From the NCBI RefSeq assembly GCF_900103605.1, contig NZ_FNHY01000001.1, forward strand, positions 1-64,000: a stretch of 64,000 nt of DNA, read 5' to 3'. Shown one piece after another: positions 53,249-61,932 of this stretch; position 1 is the first letter of the stretch, and every line of letters starts with the position of its first letter. Below the pieces are notes generated by a model. The model was given only the letters and a program-made list of their open reading frames with translations, made no database searches and was not told the DNA's origin. Position numbers and translations under genes: made by a program. The DNA is from Psychrobacillus sp. OK028 (GTDB lineage: Bacteria > Bacillota > Bacilli > Bacillales_A > Planococcaceae).

Positions 53249-56200
53249 ATGAGGTCAAATAGGTTTTTGAAGTTTCTTAGTAGTTTCTTAGTATTAGCGC
53301 TCGTATTCTCACTCATGAATCCTATGTTTGCATCTGCAAATACGGGAGCAAAACCGTTCAAATCAGCACCAGTGGATGAAAGTATTCACCAGATGAAATC
53401 ACTGGTAGCACAACAGCTGAATGTTTTAAATCAGGAGCCAGCAATCCAACCAGAATTATTGAACAAAAATGGAGATGAGTTAGTCTCTGTAATCGTTCAA
53501 TTTTCTGAGCCCCCTGTTTCCTTAGTAAAAGGGATGAAGGCAGCTCAAGGGCTTTCTTTATCAAAAAATGAAGAGAGTGCAGTTCTTTCAAAGGTATCAA
53601 CGCAACAGCAATCGTTTCAAAAGGATTTGCAACAAAAACAAATTAACTTTAAAAAGGGATATGCATACACAAATGTGTTAAACGGAATGGCGTTAACACT
53701 TAAAGCGAGTGACCTTCCTATACTTTTAACATCACCTGGTGTAGTATCCGTTGAACCAGATGTGGAGGTAAAGGCATTCAATACAAGTTCAGCAAGTGAA
53801 GGAACAGTAGAAGCGACGATGAATACAAGTGTTCCTTTCCTTGGGGTGGAACAGCTTTGGTCTGCTGGAATTGAGGGGCAAGGTGTCAAAGTAGGGGTGG
53901 TTGATACAGGAATTGACTACTTACATCCTGAATTCGAAGGAGTTTATAAGGGAGGAGCAAATTTCGTCCCGCATACGAACACTACAGATTACGCACGTCC
54001 GCGATCAGCAGACGATCCATATGAAACAACACCACTAGATAGACCAGCGGCAAAACCGGAAGTTAATGCAGATGGAAATGCATTTTATACTTCGCACGGT
54101 ACTCATGTAGCAGGGACAATAGCTGCAATTGGTAAAAATGAGTACGGAATTAAAGGACTTGCTCCAAAAGCTCAAATATATGCTTACCGTGTGCTTGGTG
54201 CATATGGAAGTGGTAATAATTCATGGGTAATCGCAGGAATTGAACGTGCGGTCAAAGATGGAATGGATGTTATCAATCTATCTCTTGGTAGTACTACAAA
54301 CAGTTCTACATCTGCAGACTCCATCGCAATTAATAATGCAATGCTAGCAGGAGTTGTGGCAGTAGTAGCGACAGGGAATGCTGGTCCGAATCGTGGAACA
54401 ATTGGTTCACCATCTGCCGCTGCAATGGCAATCTCTGTTGGTAACTCAACAAACCCAGAAACACAATATGATGCTCTAGTTAAAGTAACAGCAGGTAGTT
54501 ATACAAAAGATTCCACTATTAAATTAATGGGGTGGATATACGGGACAAATCTTCCTCAAACATTGACAGGTAATTATGATGTAGTGGCTGTTCCTAATAT
54601 TGGAGCAGATGCTGATTATACTGGACTTAATGTGAAAGACAAAGTAGTACTTGTTGCACGTGGAGATATTGCATTCGTGGATAAAATTGCCGCAGCTAAA
54701 AAGGCTGGAGCAAAAGCTATGCTTATTCATAACTCAGCCGGAGGTTCAGGTACTCCTGGCCCAGCAAATGTATTCCTTGGTGATGCATTTGAGTACATTC
54801 CTGCGTTTGACATGTCTTATACAGAAGGAAAGGCCCTTCGCGACGCGTTAGTAGGAAAAACAGGGACAGTTAACTTTAGCAATTTCAAAGAAAGTAAAAC
54901 AGCTGGAGATGAAGTTAATTCATCTAGTTCTCGTGGACCGGCAAATCCAAATTTTGATATTAAACCGGACGTAACTGCTCCTGGTACAAATATCATGTCT
55001 ACAGTAGCGGCATATGGTAAAGATTATCCAGATGCACAATATGCTCAATCATTCGAGCGCTATACTGGCACAAGTATGGCAACTCCGCATATTGCTGGGA
55101 TTGCTGCATTACTTGTACAAAAGCACCCTGAGTGGAACGCTTTCGACGTAAAAGTAGCTATTTCTAACACAGCAAAGCAACTGAATAAAACCACTTATAA
55201 TGTCTTTGACCAAGGCCCAGGTCGCGTGCAACCATTAGCAGCTGCTAATACGGAAGCATTAGCATATGGGGTAGATACAGTAGTATCTAATGGTAAAACA
55301 GAAGCAAACTTGAAAGGAACAGTCACATTTGGCAAGCTTCCTCAAGTAGTAACGCAAGATGTTTCCATAACGAAGGATATTTTAGTAAAAAATATTTCTG
55401 GAAAAAATAGCGATTACAGCGTATCGGTAGAAGTAACAAAAGCAGCAAAAGGAGCTCAAGCGACAGCAAAAGTGACAGTTGATAAAACAGCATTCACTTT
55501 ATCAAATGAGCAAACACTAAAAGTTACACTTAATGCTCCAAAAGGAGCAAGTTCAGCTGGCAATGAAATATTAGGTTATATCCATATAACAAATGGAACA
55601 ACAAAGTTGTCTCTACCATTCGCTGCGGATTTTACACCAGCGGCACCTGCAACTGGATTGAGTGTATATAATTTGACTGAAACAGATCTTTCATTTAATA
55701 ACGATGGTATAAAAGATTCAGGAAAACTAATTTTTACTTTACTTAATAATATTGGAGAATATTATATTGAGTTATGGGACATTATGAATCCCGAAGGTGG
55801 CTATTATGAAGATGGTTATATTGGGTATCTTTCCGCAAATTCTAGCCTAAAAGCAGGTTCTTATAGTTTGAATATTGCCGGACAATATGCTCCGTGGGGT
55901 GGAACAGGTCTAGAAACAATACCTGATGGTGTTTATACTGTCGATTTCACAGGATTTAGTCTTGCAGGAGCATTACAAATAGAGGAATGGGATGGACCGC
56001 TATTCGTTAAGAGCACACCTGCTGTAATTGAATCAGCAGCTTCCCATATTGCCAAAGAATCCACATATGCATTTACAGGTAAGGTAGTAGATAAGTATAT
56101 AGATTATCAGGAAGAACTAGATTCTTATGATCTTGGATATAATGTGAATACGAAACTTGCAACAACGTTCGAAGCAAAAGATGAAAATGGAAATGTTGTA

Positions 56201-58366
56201 TCAAGCGGTCCTGTTACACTTGCACAAGATGGCTCATTTGCATTCGATGTTACTGGACTTGCTGACGGAGCTAACTCAGTAACAATTTTTGTAAACGACG
56301 CTGCTGGAAATAAAGCGAATAGATCATTTGAAGTTGTGTACGAGGTACCAGCAGTAGAACCAGTTCTATCACTTTCTGTAAATCCAACTGAGCTAGACTT
56401 AACAGTTGGCGGAACTAAACAACTCGCGGTAACAGAAACGTCGACGCCTGTAGATGGAGATGCAAAAGATAAAGACGTAACTTCAGACGCTACGTATGAA
56501 GTTGCAAACAAAAGTATTGCAACCGTAGAAAATGGATTAGTAACTGCAGTTGGTGAAGGAACGACTACAATTACTGTCTCATATGGTGGAAATGAGGTCA
56601 CTGTAAATGTAACTGCAAAAGCATCAGACCCAGATCCAGATCCTGTTTTAACGCTTTCTGTAACTCCAACTGAGCTAGACTTAACAGTTGGGGAAACTGC
56701 ACAACTTGCGGTAACAGAAACGTCAACACCAGCTGAAGGTAATGCAACCAATAATGATGTGACTTCAGAAGCAACGTATACCTTTGCAGATGATGGTATT
56801 GTAACAGTAGCAAATGGATTAGTAACTGCAGTAGGAGAAGGTTCGACTACAATTACGGTTTCCTATGATGGAAATGATGCAACTGTAAATGTAATAGTAA
56901 AACCACAAGAAACAGAACCGGATCCAGATCCGAAACCAGTAGTAAAATTATCAGTTAATCAAACAAATCTAAAAATCGAATCTGGTAAAACTGAACAACT
57001 TACAGTTACAGAAACAACAACATTCGAAGGCAACGCAACGGATAAAGACGTGACTACTGAAGTTACGTATACTGTTGCAGATGAAAGTATTGCAACAGTA
57101 AAAAATGGATTAGTGAAGGCTATCGCTGTTGGTACTACAACGATCACTATAACTAACAAGAATAATGATTCTATAAAAGTAAATGTAGAAGTTGTTAAGC
57201 AATCGACACCACCAGTAACACCACCAGTAACGCCACCAGTGACGCCGCCGGTAACACCACCTGCACAACCAGGTGATGGAGTAATTGACGTACAAGATAT
57301 TTTAAAACAATTAGCAGATCCAACTGCAAAAGAAGTTAAAGTAACAGCACCAGCTTTAACGAAAGAAACACCAGAACTTAAAGCTACCTTGCCAGCGACT
57401 GCACTTCAAGCAATTGCTACTTCTGGAAAAGCAGTAGTAATAAGTTCAGGAGATATTGCAGTTACAGTTCCTTCACAAGTTTTACAAGATCTTGTGAAAA
57501 ACTATCCTGGAACAACAAGCTTTAGTCTTAAACTAGGAAGCGATACGAAAATTCCGGGTAATGGAACACAAGTATCAGACGCATATTCACTAGCAATTAC
57601 TGTTGAAAAAGACGGTAAAACAACAGAAGTAACAAAGTTTGTAAAACCTGTTCAAGTAACGGTGCCTGTTAAATCTATTAAAGATGCAGACAAGGTGGCA
57701 GCTTACTACGTAAACGAGAAAACAAATTCTTTAGAATACGTGAACAGCAAATATACAGATGGGAAAGTTACGTTCAAAACAAATCACTTCTCTACATTCG
57801 TAGTAGTGGAAAACAACAAAACATTCAAAGATTTAAATGGTTCATTTGCAAAAGACTTCATCGAATCTTTAGCATCCAAATCAATCATCAGCGGAACAAC
57901 TGAAACAACTTTTGGTCCGAATGATCAAATTACAAGAGCACAATTCGCTGTATTATTATCTCGCGCACTTGATCTGCCAAAAGCAGAATACCAAGGAGTA
58001 TTTGCAGATGTATCAGCAAGTATGAAGTGGAGTGCACAAGAAATTGAAGCAGCAAACCGTGCAGGAATCATCGAAGGCTCTGCTGGGAAATTTAATCCAA
58101 ACGATAAAATTACTCGCGAGCAAATGGCAACGATGATCGTTCGTGCTATTAAGTACAATGATGCATCTGTACTAAAAGCTAGCAAAGCAACGTTTGCAGA
58201 TAGCGGTTCTATTAGCGGATACGCAAAAGAATCTGTTGGAGCAGCGGCAGAGCTAGGTATTATCAACGGTAAAGTTGTAAACGGAAAATCAGTATTTGCA
58301 CCAAAAGATTACGCAACTCGTGCAGAAGCTGCTAAAATGTTATACAAATTACTAGAAAATCTGTAA
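53249..58366 (+). CDS. Giant Vpr-like S8 protease with C-terminal SLH domains
   Basis: A 1705-residue exported protease, ATG start behind AGTAGGGGG. It has a signal peptide to about residue 30 and an inhibitor-I9-like propeptide (about 75-175). The S8 domain has Asp219 (VGVVDTGIDYLHP), His283 (SHGTHVAGTIAA), Asn377 (ATGNAGP) and Ser609 (GTSMATPHIAGIAALL), interrupted by a PA domain (about 445-545; DKVVLVARGDIAFVDKI), as in Vpr. Then come Fn3-like regions, three Big_2 modules (about 1038-1320; LSVNPTELDLTVGGTKQLAV, VTAVGEGTTTITVSYGGN), a PPVTPPVTPPVTPP hinge, a domain ending FKTNHFSTFVVVEN, and three SLH repeats (about 1525-1705). Members process or degrade proteins at the surface. Catalytic residues are intact. 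Own terminator. Confidence 0.94.
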   Translation: MRSNRFLKFLSSFLVLALVFSLMNPMFASANTGAKPFKSAPVDESIHQMKSLVAQQLNVLNQEPAIQPELLNKNGDELVSVIVQFSEPPVSLVKGMKAAQGLSLSKNEESAVLSKVSTQQQSFQKDLQQKQINFKKGYAYTNVLNGMALTLKASDLPILLTSPGVVSVEPDVEVKAFNTSSASEGTVEATMNTSVPFLGVEQLWSAGIEGQGVKVGVVDTGIDYLHPEFEGVYKGGANFVPHTNTTDYARPRSADDPYETTPLDRPAAKPEVNADGNAFYTSHGTHVAGTIAAIGKNEYGIKGLAPKAQIYAYRVLGAYGSGNNSWVIAGIERAVKDGMDVINLSLGSTTNSSTSADSIAINNAMLAGVVAVVATGNAGPNRGTIGSPSAAAMAISVGNSTNPETQYDALVKVTAGSYTKDSTIKLMGWIYGTNLPQTLTGNYDVVAVPNIGADADYTGLNVKDKVVLVARGDIAFVDKIAAAKKAGAKAMLIHNSAGGSGTPGPANVFLGDAFEYIPAFDMSYTEGKALRDALVGKTGTVNFSNFKESKTAGDEVNSSSSRGPANPNFDIKPDVTAPGTNIMSTVAAYGKDYPDAQYAQSFERYTGTSMATPHIAGIAALLVQKHPEWNAFDVKVAISNTAKQLNKTTYNVFDQGPGRVQPLAAANTEALAYGVDTVVSNGKTEANLKGTVTFGKLPQVVTQDVSITKDILVKNISGKNSDYSVSVEVTKAAKGAQATAKVTVDKTAFTLSNEQTLKVTLNAPKGASSAGNEILGYIHITNGTTKLSLPFAADFTPAAPATGLSVYNLTETDLSFNNDGIKDSGKLIFTLLNNIGEYYIELWDIMNPEGGYYEDGYIGYLSANSSLKAGSYSLNIAGQYAPWGGTGLETIPDGVYTVDFTGFSLAGALQIEEWDGPLFVKSTPAVIESAASHIAKESTYAFTGKVVDKYIDYQEELDSYDLGYNVNTKLATTFEAKDENGNVVSSGPVTLAQDGSFAFDVTGLADGANSVTIFVNDAAGNKANRSFEVVYEVPAVEPVLSLSVNPTELDLTVGGTKQLAVTETSTPVDGDAKDKDVTSDATYEVANKSIATVENGLVTAVGEGTTTITVSYGGNEVTVNVTAKASDPDPDPVLTLSVTPTELDLTVGETAQLAVTETSTPAEGNATNNDVTSEATYTFADDGIVTVANGLVTAVGEGSTTITVSYDGNDATVNVIVKPQETEPDPDPKPVVKLSVNQTNLKIESGKTEQLTVTETTTFEGNATDKDVTTEVTYTVADESIATVKNGLVKAIAVGTTTITITNKNNDSIKVNVEVVKQSTPPVTPPVTPPVTPPVTPPAQPGDGVIDVQDILKQLADPTAKEVKVTAPALTKETPELKATLPATALQAIATSGKAVVISSGDIAVTVPSQVLQDLVKNYPGTTSFSLKLGSDTKIPGNGTQVSDAYSLAITVEKDGKTTEVTKFVKPVQVTVPVKSIKDADKVAAYYVNEKTNSLEYVNSKYTDGKVTFKTNHFSTFVVVENNKTFKDLNGSFAKDFIESLASKSIISGTTETTFGPNDQITRAQFAVLLSRALDLPKAEYQGVFADVSASMKWSAQEIEAANRAGIIEGSAGKFNPNDKITREQMATMIVRAIKYNDASVLKASKATFADSGSISGYAKESVGAAAELGIINGKVVNGKSVFAPKDYATRAEAAKMLYKLLENL

Positions 58367-58372
58367 TACAAA

Positions 58373-58404
58373 TACCCTTAGTCGAAATTCGGCTAAGGGT
58401 TTTT
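58373..58404 (+). terminator. Terminator after the giant protease gene
   Basis: ACCCTTAG and CTAAGGGT bracket CGAAATTCGG-type inner pairs, followed by TTTTT. Confidence 0.88.
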
Positions 58405-58493
58405 ATGTGAGCTAAAAAGTAGTTTTTAATCTCCTAAAAAGATAACAATTAAAGTATTTTAGGTTCAAAAGAGACCTTTACTCAACTATTGTC

Positions 58494-58545
58494 AGGTACC
58501 AGGTTCTGGAACAATTCTGAATTCAAAGAGAACCTGGTGCCATTA
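58494..58545. repeat. Imperfect inverted repeat at the edge of the scrambled SLH block
   Basis: GGTACCAGGTTCT and AGAACCTGGTGCC are inverted around GGAACAATTCTGAATTCAA. Related words (AACAATTCT after TGTCAG) appear at 61724. I suspect a small interspersed element at the rearrangement boundary. Confidence 0.5.
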
Positions 58546-58547
58546 AT

Positions 58548-58747
58548 GGATTCCAAGATATGCCATCAGGTATCAATTTCTACGAAGAAGTAGCAGCATC
58601 ATGCAAGGTATCGGTAAAGGGAAATTTGGTCCAAGCCAATACATCACAAGAGTATACTTCTCTTTATTCTTGTATAGGACATTTAACAAATAAAATCATA
58701 GAAAACGAAACTCGAATGACCTCTAATAAGGAGGTTGTTCGAGTTTT
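58548..58747 (+). pseudogene. 3'-end fragment of the NAGPA-SLH gene with terminator
   Basis: TCCAAGATATGCCATCAGGT to GAAGTAGCAGCA matches 38546-38596 of the NAGPA gene. About 190 bp are missing, then CAAGGTATCGGTAAAGGG through the stop and the terminator matches 38790-38937. Only parts of the SLH region remain, so it is a deleted duplicate. The terminator copy lies at 58709-58747. Confidence 0.8.
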
Positions 58748-58765
58748 TCGTTTGGAGAAAAATGG

Positions 58766-59088
58766 TGTATGTTCCTGTAGAAGTTTCTATAGCGTTATTT
58801 GTGACACTAATAACTGTTACTGGTTTTGCAGCTGCTTCTGCACGCACAACGAATGTAGCGATTTGACCACGGTCTACGGCTAAGTCAGGCGAGAATAATG
58901 TTGCGGCAGTCCCTTTCGTAACATTATATTTTACAAGCGTTTGTACGTATCCTTTATACCAGTGTGAATCATTTACGTCTTTAAAATTAATAGAGATTTT
59001 TTTTCTTCTGGAAGGTCAAAAGCTATAGAAATAATTTTAGCCATTTGACTACGTGTTAATGTTTCTTCCGGGCGATATGTATTATCTA
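58766..59088 (-). pseudogene. Inverted SLH-region fragment of a 39416-like gene
   Basis: The reverse complement matches 39797-40124 of the triple-repeat SLH gene: NTYRPEETLTRSQMAKIIS, IAFDLPEEKKS, then after a frameshift INFKDVNDSHWYKGYVQT and LAVDRGQIATFVVRAEAAAK. It is thus part of SLH repeats 2 and 3, in inverted orientation relative to the block that follows at 59089. Confidence 0.85.
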
Positions 59089-59720
59089 GTAAACAGCTTC
59101 TTGGCAGATAATATTGTCGTAAAAGGGAACACGGAAATTTCAAACAAATCGACAGGTGTTTCTGCAGCAGCATTACCAGACGGAGCAAAAATTACCTTCT
59201 CAATTTCAAATCTAACAAAAGTTGTCCTAAACAAATTGAATTCAGCATTTAACTTAACAGGAAGTTCATCTGTTACAGCTATTAATGTTGACGCTAATGC
59301 TACAATAACAGCTGACAAAAATATCACGATTCCAAGTGTAACTGCTGGTAAAGATACAAAAGTAGTAACACTAAATGCAGCGACTAAAAACTTTTTAGTA
59401 AATGCATTAAACTTCACATTAAACGGTACTGCTAAAATTGAATCTATAAACCTAGGAAATAAAGATTCAAAATTATCACTAGGAACAGGATTAGCGATTG
59501 TAGATCTAGTATTACCAGCGGGGGCGAATGCATCAGAGGTAATCAGTAACTTTGAGGCAATAAAAGGCCAAATTGAAGAAATCGGTGGAAAACCAAATCC
59601 AGATGTTGCACCAGTAACACCACCAACACCACCAGCTGTCGGAGGGGGAGGAACTCTGGAACACCAGGTACACCGGGTGATGGTGGAAGTGACCAAACTC
59701 CGGGACAAAAAAACAGAATA
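59089..59720 (+). pseudogene. Stalk-module fragment of a 39416-like gene, direct orientation
   Basis: From GTAAACAGCTTCTTGGCAGA the sequence matches 40378-40930 closely (VNSFLADNIVVKGNTEISNK, LNFTLNGTAKIESINLGNK, EVISNFEAIKGQIEEIGGK), then reaches a PPTPPAVGGGG hinge where the frame shifts (the other frame reads NSGTPGTPGDGGSDQTPGQ) and stops at 59718. There is no start, SLH anchor or repeat domain. The 250 bp corresponding to 40125-40377 are missing at the junction with the inverted fragment. Confidence 0.85.
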
Positions 59721-59767
59721 ATTAAATTGTCCCTGTGTAAGATACAATAATGGGATTAATTAACGTA

Positions 59768-59881
59768 CCAAGAGTAAATACGGTCCGAGAACGAGTAAAT
59801 CAAGTAGAACCGCAAGTAACCACCGAGGAAACGCTAGTAACGTCTAAAGGAGAGCGAGTATCCACTAAATGGGAGAAAGTA
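59768..59881. repeat. 21-bp-period array D (GAGTA core)
   Basis: GAGTA, AAGTA or TAGTA begins at 59772, 59793, 59814, 59835, 59856 and 59877, six copies exactly 21 bp apart, with core context CGAGTAA. It is similar in core and identical in period to array A at the other end of the window. It lies just after the scrambled SLH block. Confidence 0.85.
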
Positions 59882-60206
59882 AATCCAAATCAAAACCTCG
59901 ATCCTTTGTCAGCCAGAATTCGAGGGACAATGGAGTCTAACACAGGGTTGCTGAGGTCGTGGCATTTAAATGATGCGCAATAACCCCTCATGCTTCATTG
60001 CTAATACTATTCAAGCTTTGCTAGCTCAGTGCATCAAGTTTTAGAAAAAAATAGGCCATCTAAATGAAGTTCAGTTGGAGTTATTTGATGCTTGTTATTT
60101 AATAGTGAAATGTAGTCTGTTGTCAGAATTGTTGCTGAGACAGGGATGCTTTACTCTAATATTTCAAGGAAAATGCAAAACCAAAAGAATAAAATCCAAA
60201 ATGTGA

Positions 60207-60231
60207 GGAATGCATAGAGCATTCCTTTTTA
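60207..60231 (+). terminator. Intergenic terminator
   Basis: GGAATGC-ATAGA-GCATTCC followed by TTTTTATC. No intact gene lies immediately upstream. Confidence 0.7.
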
Positions 60232-60280
60232 TCTTGAAAATTTTTTCGATTTTTTTCGCCACTGTAAATACGGTAGTTCA

Positions 60281-60330
60281 ACTTAGAAAAGGAGCTAGCT
60301 AGAATCGGCCTAACACGTCCTTTTCTAAGT
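60281..60330. repeat. 13-bp perfect inverted repeat
   Basis: ACTTAGAAAAGGA and TCCTTTTCTAAGT are inverted around a 24-nt centre that contains GCTAGCTAG. It is 281 bp upstream of the antiporter gene. It may be a leader structure or a small element. Confidence 0.6.
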
Positions 60331-60611
60331 GTGATACAGATGTTTCAGTTGAAGACAAAATGGATAGAATTTAAAAGATCTAAAGACATTTTATCAATCG
60401 ATACGACAAGTAAATTTGGTTTTTGACAACTAGTCCGAAATCGTTAAAAGTTTATGTCCTCCAAGGTTGATAGGTTCCAAATTAATTATCAAATTTAATT
60501 CCTCATTTACTTCTACTTATAAGTCCTGTAAGAGAAAGAAAAAGGGTTTCTTTTTTTCAAATTAGGGAAGGGTAAATTAGAAGGTGCATTAAGCTGAAGA
60601 GGTGTTTTTTA

Positions 60612-61670
60612 GTGAATAAACTATTTGCTATACTTGTCTTTGGAGGTGTTCCTTTAGTTTTAATAGGAGCATTTTTAGATTGGTCAGAAATGATGATGTT
60701 CTTTCTCTGCTGTGTAAGTATTATTGGACTTTCGGGATATATAGGCCGAGCAACAGAAAGTCTAGCGATTGTAAGTGGTCCAAGGGTTGGGGGTTTGTTG
60801 AATGCCACTTTTGGCAATGCAGTAGAACTTATCATCTCCATATTCACATTGAAGGCTGGGATGGTTGGAATTGTATTAGCATCACTAACTGGATCAGTTC
60901 TTGGCAACTTGTTGCTTGTACTTGGATTATCGTTTTTTGCTGGCGGTATTAAGTTTAAACGTCAAAAATTTAGTGTGCACAGTGCAAGATACAATTCAGG
61001 ATTACTTATTTTTGCTGTTATTATAGCATTTGTCATTCCGGAAGTTTTCTCAATGACTATGAATTCCGAGAAAACATTGAGCTTAAGTATTGGAATTGCC
61101 ATCATTTTAATCGCTTTGTATCTTGCGGGGCTATTTTTCAAACTTGTCACGCATCGAGGTGTATTCTCGTCTACTGACAAACCGGAAACGGAAACAGAAA
61201 AAGAACTACCAGAATGGACGAAAAGGAAATCGATTTTAATTCTTTTGTTGGCAACCGTAGTAGTCGCTTTTGTATCGGAGCAATTAGTGCATACATTTGA
61301 AATGCTCGGGGCGAAGTTTGGGTGGAGCGAGTTGTTTATAGGTGTCATTATCGTAGCGATTGTCGGGAATGCAGCGGAGCACGTTTCCGCTATTACGATG
61401 GCTGTCAAAAACAAAATGGAAGTGTCTGTTGAGATTGCTGTTGGTTCTACGCTACAAGTTGCCATGTTTGTAGCACCAATACTTGTTCTTATTTCTTTGT
61501 TCATGCCTCAGTCGATGGCACTCGTTTTTACTTGGCCAGAGCTTGTCGCGATGGTTACTGCTGTACTTTTAGTCATTAATGTTTCCAATGATGGTGAATC
61601 GAATTGGTTTGAAGGGCTGACGCTGTTTGCGGCATATTTGATTATGGGAATTGGTTTTTATCTTCTTTAA
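60612..61670 (+). CDS. CAX-type calcium/proton antiporter
   Basis: A 352-residue integral membrane protein with about 11 transmembrane segments, GTG start at 60612 behind GAAGAGGTG. It carries the two inverted alpha repeats of the CAX branch of the Ca2+/cation antiporter superfamily: GNAVELIISIFTLKAG (repeat 1) and GNAAEHVSAITMAVKNKM (repeat 2), with the Glu residues that bind calcium in each, and SLTGSVLGNLLLVLG and GSTLQVAMFVAP after them. A short acidic loop (TDKPETETEKELPEW) joins the halves. It resembles Bacillus YfkE/ChaA and should expel calcium in exchange for protons. It stands alone, unrelated to the surface island. Confidence 0.92.
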   Translation: MNKLFAILVFGGVPLVLIGAFLDWSEMMMFFLCCVSIIGLSGYIGRATESLAIVSGPRVGGLLNATFGNAVELIISIFTLKAGMVGIVLASLTGSVLGNLLLVLGLSFFAGGIKFKRQKFSVHSARYNSGLLIFAVIIAFVIPEVFSMTMNSEKTLSLSIGIAIILIALYLAGLFFKLVTHRGVFSSTDKPETETEKELPEWTKRKSILILLLATVVVAFVSEQLVHTFEMLGAKFGWSELFIGVIIVAIVGNAAEHVSAITMAVKNKMEVSVEIAVGSTLQVAMFVAPILVLISLFMPQSMALVFTWPELVAMVTAVLLVINVSNDGESNWFEGLTLFAAYLIMGIGFYLL

Positions 61671-61816
61671 TCCGGGGTAATTTTTATCCGAATCCGAATT
61701 TAATATGTCAAAAACGCGTCCCTGTGTCAGAAACAATTCTAAACTATTCTGAAGATAGACTACAATTTAAAAAGCGCTCCTACAATTTAAAATATAGGAA
61801 AATCAATGAATCCACA

Positions 61817-61878
61817 CCTTCTAACATTTCCGAAGTTTTGTGATAATCACATTAACATCAAATGTTAGGAGGTTTTTT
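61817..61878 (+). terminator. Nested hairpin with T-run, overlapping a ribosome site
   Basis: CCTTCTAACATTT and AAATGTTAGGAGG pair (one G-T) around an inner TGTGAT/ATCACA palindrome, then TTTTTT and ATG. It looks like an intrinsic terminator 150 bp after the antiporter gene, but its 3' arm is a perfect AGGAGG site placed before the ATG at 61879, so translational sequestration is the alternative. Confidence 0.6.
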
Positions 61879-61920
61879 ATGTCTAAAGAAGAACGAAAAC
61901 ACTATGGCAGCAACGGATGA
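61879..61920 (+). CDS. Possible 13-codon leader-type peptide
   Basis: ATG TCT AAA ... reads MSKEERKHYGSNG-stop directly behind AGGAGGTTTTTT. Another frame starting at 61904 reads MAATDELTKTHSSCS-stop. It is either a leader peptide under hairpin control or a relic; very uncertain. Confidence 0.2.
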   Translation: MSKEERKHYGSNG

Positions 61921-61932
61921 ACTAACAAAAAC

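Larger units (their letters stand above)
59984..60611. other. Intergenic region with two hairpins
   Basis: About 630 bp with no gene. It contains a terminator-like hairpin (60207-60231) and a 13-bp inverted repeat (60281-60330); otherwise AT-rich. Confidence 0.6.

Noticed and set aside
56125-56751. 208-codon minus-strand frame in the giant protease gene
   Set aside because: Mirror of the Big_2 repeat region, Ser/Thr/Val-rich with no start signal.
58560-58883. 107-codon plus-strand frame beginning MPSGINFYEEVAA
   Set aside because: It runs from the NAGPA fragment across the inversion junction into antisense SLH sequence; a chance fusion without a start signal.
59082-59747. 221-codon minus-strand frame
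   Set aside because: Antisense of the stalk-module fragment; the same shadow occurs opposite the intact copy at 40321-40929.
59750-59983. 77-codon frame through array D (MGLINVPRVNTVRERVNQ)
   Set aside because: The seven-residue periodicity is the 21-bp array itself; no ribosome site.
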